This document shows positions 39,689 through 47,186 of a DNA stretch of 47,186 bases, piece after piece (position 1 is the stretch's first letter; each line of letters begins with the position of its first letter). The notes beneath the pieces were generated by a model that was given only the letters and a program-made list of their open reading frames with translations, ran no database searches and had not been told where the DNA came from. The DNA comes from an uncultured Acidimicrobiaceae bacterium (lineage in GTDB: Bacteria; Actinomycetota; Acidimicrobiia; Acidimicrobiales; SZUA-35), in assembly GCA_947259095.1 (NCBI GenBank), contig CAMYLA010000028.1:1-47186 (forward strand). Reading direction: 5' to 3'. The translations under genes were made by a program, and so were the position numbers.

Positions 39689-39760
39689 TCGTCACCCGGC
39701 CTTGTCGACCGGGTTCGACCCGGGCGGCCGGGGTGGGGCCGGTGCCGCCCGGGTCGGGAA

Positions 39761-40810
39761 TCAGTCCTCCTGCAGCAGCCCCTCGAGCGGGCTGACGACA
39801 AGGGCATCGGCCGGAGCCTCGACGGTGATGTCGGACCCGATGTCGGAGAAGCCCATCGACACGTTGAAGGTGCCGGAGTCGCCGGAGTCGGCGGCGTCCT
39901 GCACATCACCGCTCAGGTCGAGTTGGCTGAGCACACCATCAGCGCCGACGTAGAGGTCGACCGTGACCTCGCCCTCGGCCTCGATCGACACGCCCTCGAA
40001 GGCCATCCAGCCCGACTGGGCCAGCGTCTCATCGCCGAGATCAACCACACTCTGGTAGTGGGTGGTCTCAACCCCGTTGATCGTCGCAGAACCGACTTCG
40101 GTGGCGTCGGTCAGCTCCTGCACCGTCTCCAGGACCACCCGAGGATCGATGAACTGCACCACCATGTCGCCGAGGAATCCCTCGGTGTCGACGGCCAGCC
40201 ACTGGCCGCCGGTGTCGACGTAGAGCACGTCGTCCACCAGCCGGGCATCGGTGAACGGCAGCTCGCCGAGTGCGAAGTCGCCGGGCTGCTGGTCGATCTG
40301 AACCGAGAACATCACGTTCGAGCCGGCATAGGCGGCGTCGAACCGGCCCTCGAACTGCTCGGCTTCCCCGTCCTTCTCGCCGTTGAGGGCGAAGGTGGTG
40401 GAGATGCGACCGGTGTCGGCATCGGCGGCAGCCGCCGCCGCGCTGTGGACGGTCGCCACCGCCGACGGTGTGCTGTCGGGCGAGAACACCAGCAGCCCGC
40501 CGACGAGCAGCAGCACTGCGGCGGCTGCGCCGACCAGCATGCCCCGACCTCGCAGCAGCGAACGTTTTGTGATCGGTTGGGCCCGAACACCGTCTCGTAC
40601 ATCATCGTAGGTCTGGCCGTCGACGGACTGGGCTTCGAGCGGCGCCGGGGCCGTCGGCGGCCCGTGGGGTACATGATCGGGGGATGACTGGTTCATGATG
40701 TTCTCCAAAAGGGACTGGGCGGCCGGTTCGTCGGCCGCAGGGATGGATTGCCGGTCGACCGGATTGGCGGCCGCCAGCTGCTGGATCAGATCGTCGGTCG
40801 GGTCGGTCAT
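39761..40810 (-). CDS. membrane anti-sigma-like protein with LppX-like external domain
   Basis: The 349-aa protein starts at ATG 40810, overlapping the sigma stop in ATGA. Residues 1-90 are cytoplasmic and polar, about 91-109 are one membrane helix (MLVGAAAAVLLLVGGLLVF), and the rest is a beta-rich outside domain (GRISTTFALNG, LLYVDTGGQWLAVDTE-like strands, TINGVETTHYQSVVDLGDET, VTVDLYVGADGVLSQLDLSG) resembling the LppX/LprG or LolA cone. The zinc HxxxCxxC motif of many anti-sigma factors is absent. Gene order points to control of the coupled ECF sigma factor; an outside lipid or envelope cue is possible but inferred. Confidence 0.72.
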   Translation of the reverse strand: MTDPTDDLIQQLAAANPVDRQSIPAADEPAAQSLLENIMNQSSPDHVPHGPPTAPAPLEAQSVDGQTYDDVRDGVRAQPITKRSLLRGRGMLVGAAAAVLLLVGGLLVFSPDSTPSAVATVHSAAAAAADADTGRISTTFALNGEKDGEAEQFEGRFDAAYAGSNVMFSVQIDQQPGDFALGELPFTDARLVDDVLYVDTGGQWLAVDTEGFLGDMVVQFIDPRVVLETVQELTDATEVGSATINGVETTHYQSVVDLGDETLAQSGWMAFEGVSIEAEGEVTVDLYVGADGVLSQLDLSGDVQDAADSGDSGTFNVSMGFSDIGSDITVEAPADALVVSPLEGLLQED

Positions 40811-41412
40811 GACGTGGCGCCTCCTCGACGCGAGCTTGCTTCGGTGGACGGTCGGAACGGGGTGTTGTCCGGTGATGCTGCGGTCTCGGGGCTTGGCCCG
40901 TCGAGTTCGACCCGCAGCCGTTGGCGGGCCCGATGGATCCGGATGCCGACGGCGTTCACCGAGCACCCGAGCGCCTCGGCCGCCTCGGCGTGGCTGAGGC
41001 CTTCCCAGGCCACCAGCCGCAGGATTTCCTGATCGTCGAACGACAACCGGCCGAGGGCGTCTCGTATCTCGACCCCCGGGGCGTCGACCGGGCCGGCAAT
41101 CCCGGCGCCATCGGCGGCATCGGGTTGGGCCTGGAGCCGCTCGACCAGCTGCAACCGGCGGTCGCCGGCCCGGCGGCTGTTGCGCAACACGTTGGCGGCA
41201 ATGCCGTAGAGCCAGGGCAACGGGGGCGCTTCCTGGTTCCGGTCGGCTCGGCGGCGCCAGGCGACGGCGTAGGCCTCGGCCACGATGTCGTCGGCTTCGG
41301 CGTGGTCGAACGAGCGACGCCGGGCATAGGCCAGCAGATCCTGGTAGGTCGAGGTGAACAGCCGGCGGAACGATGCCTCGGCATCGACGTCGGCGGCGCT
41401 GGTGTGGTCCAT
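40807..41412 (-). CDS. ECF-type RNA polymerase sigma factor
   Basis: The 201-aa protein has the region 2 segment FRRLFTSTYQDLLAYARRRS and DADDIVAEAYAVAWRR-like text (HAEADDIVAEAYAVAWRRR), LPWLYGIAANVLRNSRR, and region 4 DDQEILRLVAWEGLSHAEAA, EALGCSVNAVGIRIHRARQR. ATG 41412 was chosen because GAGG lies just upstream; GTG 41445 would add 11 residues. It is coupled to the membrane anti-sigma-like gene by a 4-nt overlap. Which promoters it reads is unknown. Confidence 0.9.
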   Translation of the reverse strand: MDHTSAADVDAEASFRRLFTSTYQDLLAYARRRSFDHAEADDIVAEAYAVAWRRRADRNQEAPPLPWLYGIAANVLRNSRRAGDRRLQLVERLQAQPDAADGAGIAGPVDAPGVEIRDALGRLSFDDQEILRLVAWEGLSHAEAAEALGCSVNAVGIRIHRARQRLRVELDGPSPETAASPDNTPFRPSTEASSRRGGATS

Positions 41413-41469
41413 TTGGCCTCGATCGAGTCTGGTGATGCTTGCCACATACGGTTCTTGTCCGGATGGGCC

Positions 41470-41488
41470 GCCGACCTTTCAGGTCGGC
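41470..41488. terminator. hairpin downstream of the 5'-nucleotidase gene
   Basis: GCCGACC (41470-41476) pairs perfectly with GGTCGGC (41482-41488) over a 5-nt loop. It lies 34 bp after the nucleotidase stop and before the sigma factor gene, and may separate the two units. Confidence 0.4.
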
Positions 41489-41521
41489 CGATTCTTTTGA
41501 AAAGGTAATCCGGTTCGCCGC

Positions 41522-42940
41522 TCAATCGGCGGCGGTCGGCTCCCAGGCCCGGTCGTGGGGCAGCGACCCCCTGGCCGCTCGAAGGTACCCGTAGGGTGTC
41601 TGGTGCCGCAGGTTGGAAACCCGCGACGTGTAGACGTCGGCGTAGCGCTCGACCTGGCGGGCGAACAGGCTCTTGTCGTTCCCGGCCCGCATCAAGGGAC
41701 CCCAGATCCGGTTGCCGAGTTCGCTCGACGCCCGGGCCAGCGGGGCGATTCGCTCATCGAGCTGGAACACCTCGCCGGTGACCTCGTTCAACTCCGAGGA
41801 CGGCCTGCCTCCCTGGCGCCGGCGCTCCAGGCGGAGCACGGCCTGGCGGTACTCCAGGTCGACCTTCTGGTCCATCAGCTCCTCCAGCTCACGATGGCGG
41901 GGGGCGAACGCCATGGCATCGCTGATCTCGTCCTCCAACTCGCGGGCGATCAGGGCCGTACGCCACCGGAGCACGTCCTTGGTGACGTGCACGTCACCGA
42001 ACAGGTGGTCGCCGACATACAGCGGCGGGGCGACAAGGCCGAGGCTCTCCTCGACCAGCCTGGCGTTGCCGCCGAAGTAGACATGGCCGGGCTCCAGCTT
42101 GTCGTAGTGGGGCTGCAGCAGCGTCTCGGTCTCGTCGACCACCCGGTAGATCGGATCTGTCTTGGAGAAGAAGCCGGGCTTGTTGGCCGACACGATCACG
42201 ATGTCGAACAGGTCCCGCCAGGTGTTTCCACCGGGGCAGAAGCCGTCGAGGCAATAGCTCATCATCTGCCGGGTGTAGGACCAGTCCGAGTTGGTGATCA
42301 GCAGCAGCTGCTTGCCGGCCGCCCGCTGATCGAGGAGGGTGGCCACGATGCCGGGATCTCGGTCGACGAAACGATCGGGATCGGCCATGATCCCGGCCTT
42401 GAGGGTGCCGGTGAGGTGGGTTTCGCTGAGGGCGTCGTCAACCTTCCAATAGAGGTCGGCGTAGCTGGGGACACCGTCCAGCGGTTCCCGATCGTGGATC
42501 TCCACCAGTTGGCTGTAGAGCTCGGCCCGGGAGAGCTCGAACAGCGTGTTCATGAAAACGAACCGGGGGTCCGACAGCTCGATCACCGTCTCCCGATAGA
42601 CCTCGCGCTGCTCGTCGAAGTCGAGGATCCTGGTGCCGTGCTGGGCTTTGACCACGTACCCGAACCGGGTCGCTTTGACGATGTTGCCGAGCTGGAGGTC
42701 GAACACGAGGCCGAGGGTGAAACGATCGGGGTCGAAGGCCAGATCGGCCACCGGCCATCGACGGGCCGCCAACAGGTTCCGGGCGGTGGCGAACGCCGCC
42801 CCCTCCCACTCCTCGACCCGGTAGTGGATCAGGGTGTAGTCCATGTCGTAGCCGACGGCCGGGACGTTCCTCATATTGAGGGTCCGATTGGCGAAGACCC
42901 CCCGTTCCGGGGCGGTCGGCTCGATGGCGGGCGTTGTCAC
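41522..42940 (-). CDS. HAD-family purine 5'-nucleotidase (HAD-IG type)
   Basis: The 472-aa protein resembles the cytosolic purine nucleotidase group (NT5C2-like). HAD motif I is GYDMDYTLIHY (Asp32 nucleophile, Asp34), motif II is LLLITNSDWSYT, a Lys in SANKPGFF serves as motif III, and motif IV is LYVGDHLFGDV. The long cap and C-terminal helices (DLEYRQAVLRLERRRQGG) fit the family. It should dephosphorylate nucleoside monophosphates in the cytoplasm. The start GTG 42940 follows GGGGAG directly; an ATG 22 codons in is an alternative. Confidence 0.88.
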   Translation of the reverse strand: MTTPAIEPTAPERGVFANRTLNMRNVPAVGYDMDYTLIHYRVEEWEGAAFATARNLLAARRWPVADLAFDPDRFTLGLVFDLQLGNIVKATRFGYVVKAQHGTRILDFDEQREVYRETVIELSDPRFVFMNTLFELSRAELYSQLVEIHDREPLDGVPSYADLYWKVDDALSETHLTGTLKAGIMADPDRFVDRDPGIVATLLDQRAAGKQLLLITNSDWSYTRQMMSYCLDGFCPGGNTWRDLFDIVIVSANKPGFFSKTDPIYRVVDETETLLQPHYDKLEPGHVYFGGNARLVEESLGLVAPPLYVGDHLFGDVHVTKDVLRWRTALIARELEDEISDAMAFAPRHRELEELMDQKVDLEYRQAVLRLERRRQGGRPSSELNEVTGEVFQLDERIAPLARASSELGNRIWGPLMRAGNDKSLFARQVERYADVYTSRVSNLRHQTPYGYLRAARGSLPHDRAWEPTAAD

Positions 42941-42959
42941 CTCCCCAAAGATAACCGGA

Positions 42960-43823
42960 TCAGGCGATCCGCCATCGATGGTCGACGAAGCGAACCGGGA
43001 GCCGTTCGATCACCGGCCGCAGTTCTCGGCCGGACGATGGCGACCACCCGACCAGCGTTGCGGCCGCCGACACCCCGGACACCGCAGACACCGACGAACC
43101 AGACGGCTCGTCCGGCGCCAGCTCCAGGGTCAGGCGACCGTCGACGACCGGCCCGGCGGCGGCCCAGACCCGATGCAACCACGACCGGTCGACCACCAGG
43201 GTCACACCTCTGTCGGTGCCGGTGAGCGACCCGCCGATGGAGGGATCGACCCCGGGCTCGACCACGATCCGCAGCGGGACCAGGGCGGCGGCGCCGACCG
43301 CCAGCTGCCGGCCACCGACCGCATCGACGAACGCCCGGCGGAGCCGATGGGACACCCCGGCGGCCAACAGGTCCGGGGCATGATCGCAGACCACGCCGGC
43401 TCCGTCGGCCACCGCCAGGCTCACCGTGGCCGACGCCCGGTCGATCCAGGGCAACGGAAACGAATCCAGGAACTGTCCCATCCGTTGTGCCCTGGCCGGC
43501 GGCAGGCCACGGAGGAACTCGTGAAATCCCTCGCTCCGCATTCGCTCCAACGCCATGGCCAGCCAGGAGAACCACGACGGGCTCAGCCGAGTCTCGTCAA
43601 CCCACTCGGCCAGGAACCCACCATCGACCACCGCCTCGTCCCAGAGGTGCAGCAGGGAGACACACGCCGGCTCCGGCCCGCCGAGGCCCACCATCGCCAG
43701 TTCCGCCTCCAGCTCGGGATGGTCGAGCAACTCCAGCCGACCCTGCCGCCATCGCAGTCGATGTCGTCGCCCCTCGCAACCGACCGCCATCGTCAGCTCG
43801 GCCGCGGTCCGCCACCAGGTCAC
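42960..43823 (-). CDS. hypothetical protein, third gene of the MoxR/VWA operon
   Basis: The 287-aa protein starts at GTG 43823, whose GTGA overlaps the VWA gene stop. It has no membrane helix or signal peptide. The front (RRHRLRWRQGRLELLDHPEL), a Trp-rich middle (EAVVDGGFLAEWVDETRLSP, SWFSWLAMALERM) and a beta-rich end with a Ser/Val-rich linker (SGSSVSAVSGVSAAA) match no family I know. Its tight coupling suggests a partner or substrate of the AAA/VWA pair. Codon usage is like its neighbours. Confidence 0.72.
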   Translation of the reverse strand: MTWWRTAAELTMAVGCEGRRHRLRWRQGRLELLDHPELEAELAMVGLGGPEPACVSLLHLWDEAVVDGGFLAEWVDETRLSPSWFSWLAMALERMRSEGFHEFLRGLPPARAQRMGQFLDSFPLPWIDRASATVSLAVADGAGVVCDHAPDLLAAGVSHRLRRAFVDAVGGRQLAVGAAALVPLRIVVEPGVDPSIGGSLTGTDRGVTLVVDRSWLHRVWAAAGPVVDGRLTLELAPDEPSGSSVSAVSGVSAAATLVGWSPSSGRELRPVIERLPVRFVDHRWRIA

Positions 43824-45073
43824 GGGCCGGGAATGGGAATGGTCCTGGCCCAGGCCGGAGGTTCGACCGGCGCCAGCCCGGGAACCGGGGTTTGCTGCTG
43901 CAGCAGCCCGACCACCACCTTGGTCGGCGGTGGTTCATCCGGCCACGGGGTGTAGCCATCGGTCAGCACCACCACCAGCCCCGGCCGTGGTCGCAGCTCC
44001 ATGGCCTCGGCGATGCCGACCGACATGTCGGTGCCGCCACCGCCGATCAGGGACACCTCCCGACCCCGGCTGGCCCGGCGGACGACCCGGACCGCATCGT
44101 CGCAGGCCAGGACCCGGACGTCTCGGGTGCCGACCGCCCGCAACAGCCCGTCGACCTCGGCCACCGCCGAGGCCAACATCTCCTCCGACACCGAGGCGCT
44201 GGTGTCGCACACCACCGCCACCTCGACCGTCGGCCGCTGCATCGCCGGGAGCACCACCGCACCGAGGGACCCGGCCCGGCGGGACGGACGCCGGTAGCTG
44301 TAGTCGACCGCTCCGGCCACCGCCGAGATCTCCCGCCGGACCGAGGCGGCCAGCTCGGCCCGCCAGTCGATGGTCGGTGCAAGCTGCTGTTCGGCCCAGC
44401 GCCGCAACCCGGCCGCCACCGCGGCGGCGTCGGCCCTGGCGATCTCGGCCGCCACGTTCCGCCGGATCAGTTCCTGTTGATCGCCGGACACGCCGCCGGG
44501 CCCGTCGGCCTCGGGGTCATCGGGGTCGGGGGGCGGTTGCTCCCACCCGGCCACGGTGCCGTGGGCACCGCTGCCGCAGTCGCTGCGCCGGCCTTCCCGG
44601 ACCGATCCCGTCCGGTAGTACTCCTCGGCCAGCCGGCCGTCTGGGCAGTCGAGATCGTCGGCTCGGATCACCTCCGACACCCGCGCCAGATCGACGGCGA
44701 AGTCATCGGCGATCTCGGCGTCGGCGGCGTCGACCCAGTGGTGCAGCTCATCCTGGTCGGCCAGGTGGATCTCGTCGGCCCGGCTCGCATGATCCCGGAG
44801 CACGTGCGAGGTCAGGTGCAGGAGCTCGCCGCCGATCTGCTCCACGGTGGCCCCGGCCACGACCTCGGGATCGGCATGGACCCGCCACCATCGATCGACC
44901 AGCAGTCGGCCAACACCGGGGGCCGGCAGGGTCGGGCTGGCGAAGATGGCGGAGGCCAGATACGGATGACGGTTGGTGGCCCACAGCCTGGCCGCGGCCA
45001 GCTTCATCCGGTCGAGCTCCGGAAGCGGATCAGGCCCGGCCGGCGGTCCGGGCTGCGAAGCGCAACCGGTCAT
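43820..45073 (-). CDS. VWA-domain protein of the DUF2201 (putative metallopeptidase-like) type, MoxR partner
   Basis: The 417-aa protein has an N-terminal helical part (MKLAAARLWATNRHPYLASA) with GGELLHLTSHVLRDH, which sits where DUF2201 proteins have a metallopeptidase-like H-E-x-x-H motif but here lacks the Glu. The C-terminal half is a von Willebrand A-like domain with the MIDAS sequence VVCDTSASVSEEM, ACDDAVR, GGGGTDMSVGI and VVVLTDGYTPWP. Such proteins pair with MoxR ATPases as metal-dependent adaptors. It starts at ATG 45073, in the stop of the ATPase gene (ATGA). Confidence 0.82.
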   Translation of the reverse strand: MTGCASQPGPPAGPDPLPELDRMKLAAARLWATNRHPYLASAIFASPTLPAPGVGRLLVDRWWRVHADPEVVAGATVEQIGGELLHLTSHVLRDHASRADEIHLADQDELHHWVDAADAEIADDFAVDLARVSEVIRADDLDCPDGRLAEEYYRTGSVREGRRSDCGSGAHGTVAGWEQPPPDPDDPEADGPGGVSGDQQELIRRNVAAEIARADAAAVAAGLRRWAEQQLAPTIDWRAELAASVRREISAVAGAVDYSYRRPSRRAGSLGAVVLPAMQRPTVEVAVVCDTSASVSEEMLASAVAEVDGLLRAVGTRDVRVLACDDAVRVVRRASRGREVSLIGGGGTDMSVGIAEAMELRPRPGLVVVLTDGYTPWPDEPPPTKVVVGLLQQQTPVPGLAPVEPPAWARTIPIPGP

Positions 45074-46173
45074 GCCAGGCCGGCGTCGCGCAGCAGCGGC
45101 AGGAACGCCGCCGCCGCAGCCGGCGTCGGTGCGCCCTCCGGCCGGCACGACACCAGGATCCGGGCCGCCAGGGCGGCGATGTCGGGGATCTGTTCGCCGG
45201 CCCGGCCCATGACCAGCCACCCTGCGGCCCACCGATCGACGGTGGCGTCGGCCGCCACCGCGGCGGCCACCGACGTCAACACCGCGTAGGCCCGGTCGCC
45301 CCGGCCCGGCAACTCGAACCCGTCGGGGTCGGCCAGGATCGCCTCGGGGTCCGGTAGATCGAGCTCGGCCCGCCACGACAGGAATTCGATGCCGGCCCCC
45401 TGCCCAACGCAACCGCAGACCAGGGCGGTTCGAACCTCGGGCTCGACGTCGGCCAGCCGGCAGGCGGCAAGCAGCTCCGCCGCCATCTCCCAGGCCCGGG
45501 GGCTCGGCCAAGCCCGGCCGGCGGCGGCCCGGTCGGTCGGCGGTGCCACCACCGAGCCCGGTCGAAGCGCCAGAAAGGTGGCGATCTCGGCCCGGGATCC
45601 GGCTCTGGCCCCGGCCCTGGCACGATCGTCCGGTGAGCCGAGGTCGGGCACGGTCGGCTGCGGGAACCCGGCGGTGAACCCCTCGGCCACCGCCGCCGCA
45701 TCGGTGGTCCAGTCGAGATGGCAGAAACGATTGGCCAACGGCGCCGACAGATCCCAGCCGTCTGCCGCCTGGTCCGGCGGGTTGGCGGCGGCGACCACCA
45801 CCACGTCGTCCGGCAGTTGGAGATCGCCGACCGTCCGCTCCAGCACCACCCGCAGCAGGGCGGCCTGGACCGCCGGCGGGGCGGTGGAGATCTCGTCGAG
45901 GAACAGCAGTCCCCGCTCCGCCTCGGCCAGCGTGGTGGCCCACGCGGGCGGGGCGAACCGCACCCCGCCATCGACAACGATCGGTAGGCCGGCAAAATCC
46001 GATGGGTCCCGAATCGATGCGATCACGACCTCGCAGGGCCAGTCCATGACCGTGGCCAGATCCCGGACAACCGAGCTCTTGCCGGTGCCGGGGGCGCCCC
46101 ACAGCAGCACCGGGATCCGCGACGCCACCGCCACTCCGAGCGCCGTGGTACTGATCGTGGTCGACCTGATCAC
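45070..46173 (-). CDS. MoxR-type AAA ATPase
   Basis: The 367-aa protein has Walker A GAPGTGKSS (near residue 27), RDPSDFAGLPIV, Walker B GLLFLDEIST, sensor 1 VVAAANPPD and an arginine-finger region SAPLANRFCHLDW, which together mark the MoxR group. MoxR ATPases remodel or activate protein complexes with a VWA partner, which is the next gene here. The start is GTG 46173, 7 nt after a CATACT box, probably leaderless. It heads a three-gene operon in which every junction overlaps by 4 nt. Confidence 0.88.
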   Translation of the reverse strand: MIRSTTISTTALGVAVASRIPVLLWGAPGTGKSSVVRDLATVMDWPCEVVIASIRDPSDFAGLPIVVDGGVRFAPPAWATTLAEAERGLLFLDEISTAPPAVQAALLRVVLERTVGDLQLPDDVVVVAAANPPDQAADGWDLSAPLANRFCHLDWTTDAAAVAEGFTAGFPQPTVPDLGSPDDRARAGARAGSRAEIATFLALRPGSVVAPPTDRAAAGRAWPSPRAWEMAAELLAACRLADVEPEVRTALVCGCVGQGAGIEFLSWRAELDLPDPEAILADPDGFELPGRGDRAYAVLTSVAAAVAADATVDRWAAGWLVMGRAGEQIPDIAALAARILVSCRPEGAPTPAAAAAFLPLLRDAGLA

Positions 46174-46180
46174 AGCAACG

Positions 46181-46186
46181 AGTATG
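46181..46186 (-). promoter_or_regulatory. candidate -10 box for the MoxR operon
   Basis: CATACT on the minus strand ends 7 nt before GTG 46173; no ribosome-binding site fits between them, so a leaderless transcript is likely. Confidence 0.45.
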
Positions 46187-46266
46187 GACCGACGGCCCGC
46201 CGGTTGGCGAGAAAGGACCGACCGCCGACCAGGGTGGTCGGAGCAGGGGCCCAGCCGGGGCCGGTG

Positions 46267-47136
46267 TCAGCCGCTGATGTCGAGCCCGAACAACTCGGAG
46301 AAGCGGGAGACGTACTCGCCGTCGTCCTCGATCGCCCCCAGAGCCACCCAATCCTCGTCGCTGATTTTGGCCCGGTTCTCGGTCAGCTCCGTGCCACCCC
46401 AACCGCAGACGTACCGGAGCTTCGGATCATCGCTGGTTGCCGCCTCGTAGATCACCTCCGACACCTCAGACGGGTGCCCGGGATTCGCCAGGCCCGCGGC
46501 GTAGAAGGCGAACAGCCTGCGATAGGCGGCATCGTAGGCACCACTCTCGTTCGGCGCTTCGGTGTTCTTGGCCAGGATGGCGGTCCGGACGATCCCCGGT
46601 TCGATCATCGCCACCCGGATGCCGAGGGGGGCCACCTCCTGGGCCAGGCCCTCGGTCAGGCCCTCCACCGCCCATTTCGAGACCACGTACGGCGACTGGG
46701 CGAGGGCGGCGATCCGCCCCGCGATCGACGAGATGTTGATGATGCAGCCGCTGCCCCGTTCCCGCATCTGGGGCAGCACCGCCTGGGTGCAGCGGATGAT
46801 GCCGTAGACGTTGACGTCCATCACCTCCTCGTAGAGGCTCAGCGGCGTCTCCTCCAGCACCCCGTTGCCACCGATACCGGCGTTGTTGACCATCACGTCG
46901 ATGCCGCCCGAGGCCTCGGTGACCTTGGCCACCGCCCGGTTCACCGAGTCGGTGTCTGTGACGTCGCAGATCACCGGCTGGACCTCGACCCCGGCCGCCT
47001 CGGCCATGTCCCGAAGCTTGCCACCCTTGTCGAGACTTCGCATCGAGCCGTAGACCGTCCAACCCTTGCCGGCCAGATCGACGGCCGCTCCCCGACCGAT
47101 TCCCGAGTTCGCTCCAGTGATCATCGCTATGGTCAT
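46267..47136 (-). CDS. short-chain dehydrogenase/reductase (SDR)
   Basis: The 289-aa protein is a classical SDR with TGANSGIG (7-14), VMVNNAGIGG (Asn84-Asn85), Ser137 in NISSIAGR, Tyr150 and Lys154 in SPYVVSKWAVEGL, and EPGIVRTAI. The residues after strand 2 (SMRSLDKGGKL) with Arg33 suggest NADP preference. A C-terminal extension (DDPKLRYVCGWGGTELTENR) is longer than in minimal SDRs. The ATG is 6 nt after TACTGT, fitting a leaderless start. It stands alone, divergent from nothing in the window; the substrate is unknown. Confidence 0.9.
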   Translation of the reverse strand: MTIAMITGANSGIGRGAAVDLAGKGWTVYGSMRSLDKGGKLRDMAEAAGVEVQPVICDVTDTDSVNRAVAKVTEASGGIDVMVNNAGIGGNGVLEETPLSLYEEVMDVNVYGIIRCTQAVLPQMRERGSGCIINISSIAGRIAALAQSPYVVSKWAVEGLTEGLAQEVAPLGIRVAMIEPGIVRTAILAKNTEAPNESGAYDAAYRRLFAFYAAGLANPGHPSEVSEVIYEAATSDDPKLRYVCGWGGTELTENRAKISDEDWVALGAIEDDGEYVSRFSELFGLDISG

Positions 47137-47142
47137 GGGCCG

Positions 47143-47148
47143 ACAGTA
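47143..47148 (-). promoter_or_regulatory. candidate -10 box for the last SDR gene
   Basis: TACTGT on the minus strand ends 6 nt before the ATG at 47136, the spacing of a leaderless transcript. Confidence 0.4.
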
Positions 47149-47150
47149 GC

Positions 47151-47186
47151 GGTGCCACCATCGGGGCGCACGGTGCCGCCATCGGG
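47151..47186. repeat. short direct repeat at the right edge
   Basis: GGTGCCACCATCGGG (47151-47165) recurs with one change as GGTGCCGCCATCGGG (47172-47186), a 21-bp step. The window ends on the second copy, so more copies may follow. Confidence 0.4.

Noticed and set aside
43820..46402. A single 860-codon minus-strand frame that seems to fuse the MoxR and VWA regions
   Set aside because: Only its last 417 codons are the real VWA gene. The front part reads the MoxR gene in the wrong frame, and the true MoxR frame has Walker A and B motifs.
1..47186. CRISPR arrays, insertion sequences, integrases, phage genes
   Set aside because: No regularly spaced repeat array, transposase, recombinase or phage protein was found on either strand.

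Overview
The window looks like a chromosomal segment of a high-GC actinobacterium, most plausibly an uncultured member of the Acidimicrobiia (Ilumatobacter-like). The grounds are strong G/C preference at third codon positions, actinobacterial-style gene content (lipid-transfer thiolase with a DUF35 partner, MoxR with a VWA protein, an SDR/nitroreductase/thiolase set, an HAD-type purine nucleotidase) and many start codons sitting 5-9 nt behind a TANNNT box, as in leaderless actinobacterial transcripts. The class assignment is inference. No phage, insertion sequence, CRISPR array or plasmid gene was seen.

Layout. 1-3.3 kb: the start of a PP2C phosphatase gene running off the left edge, a divergent alpha/beta-hydrolase whose nucleophile is glycine, and a PPDK-type ATP-grasp/PEP-mobile-domain protein. 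3.4-7.8 kb: a tandem pair of NTF2-like proteins, a VOC protein, two DoxX-like membrane proteins, a coupled pair of tiny membrane proteins and an MscS channel. 7.8-12.7 kb is a patchy region with three decayed genes (an unknown frameshifted gene, a metallo-beta-lactamase-fold remnant, an SMP-30/gluconolactonase remnant) among a TetR regulator, a short possibly truncated protein, an AraC regulator, a TauE-like transporter and a TauD/TfdA dioxygenase. 12.7-16.4 kb: an overlapping operon of amidohydrolase, Ltp2-like thiolase and DUF35 protein, divergent from a GntR regulator, with a repeat-rich operator between them.

16.6-21.4 kb: tRNA-Thr(GGT), a two-gene envelope operon (tail-anchored, possibly PilM-like protein followed by a TM-OmpA-periplasmic-binding-protein fusion), a GNAT acetyltransferase, tRNA-Tyr(GTA) and yajQ. 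21.5-24.2 kb: acetyl-CoA synthetase and a TetR regulator. 24.2-36.3 kb: one minus-strand respiratory complex I operon, nuoA-B-C-D-H-I-J-K-L-M-N, followed by an NDUFAF7-type methyltransferase. nuoE, nuoF and nuoG, which encode the NADH-oxidising module, are absent from the position between nuoD and nuoH where they usually lie; a hairpin repeat occupies the gap.

36.5-39.6 kb (plus strand): thiolase with a strong terminator, a truncated nucleotidyltransferase overlapping an SDR gene, and a nitroreductase. 39.7-43 kb (minus): ECF sigma factor coupled to a membrane anti-sigma-like protein, and an HAD 5'-nucleotidase. 43-46.2 kb (minus): an overlapping three-gene MoxR ATPase / VWA protein / unknown operon. 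46.3-47.1 kb: an SDR.

The points most worth a second look are the 11-subunit complex I locus with its linked assembly methyltransferase and acidic insertions in NuoL and NuoC, the OmpA-PBP fusion with its ASKHA-like partner, the thiolase-fold enzyme lacking its catalytic Cys and His, the hydrolase lacking its nucleophile, and a family of REP-like hairpins inside the nuo operon.
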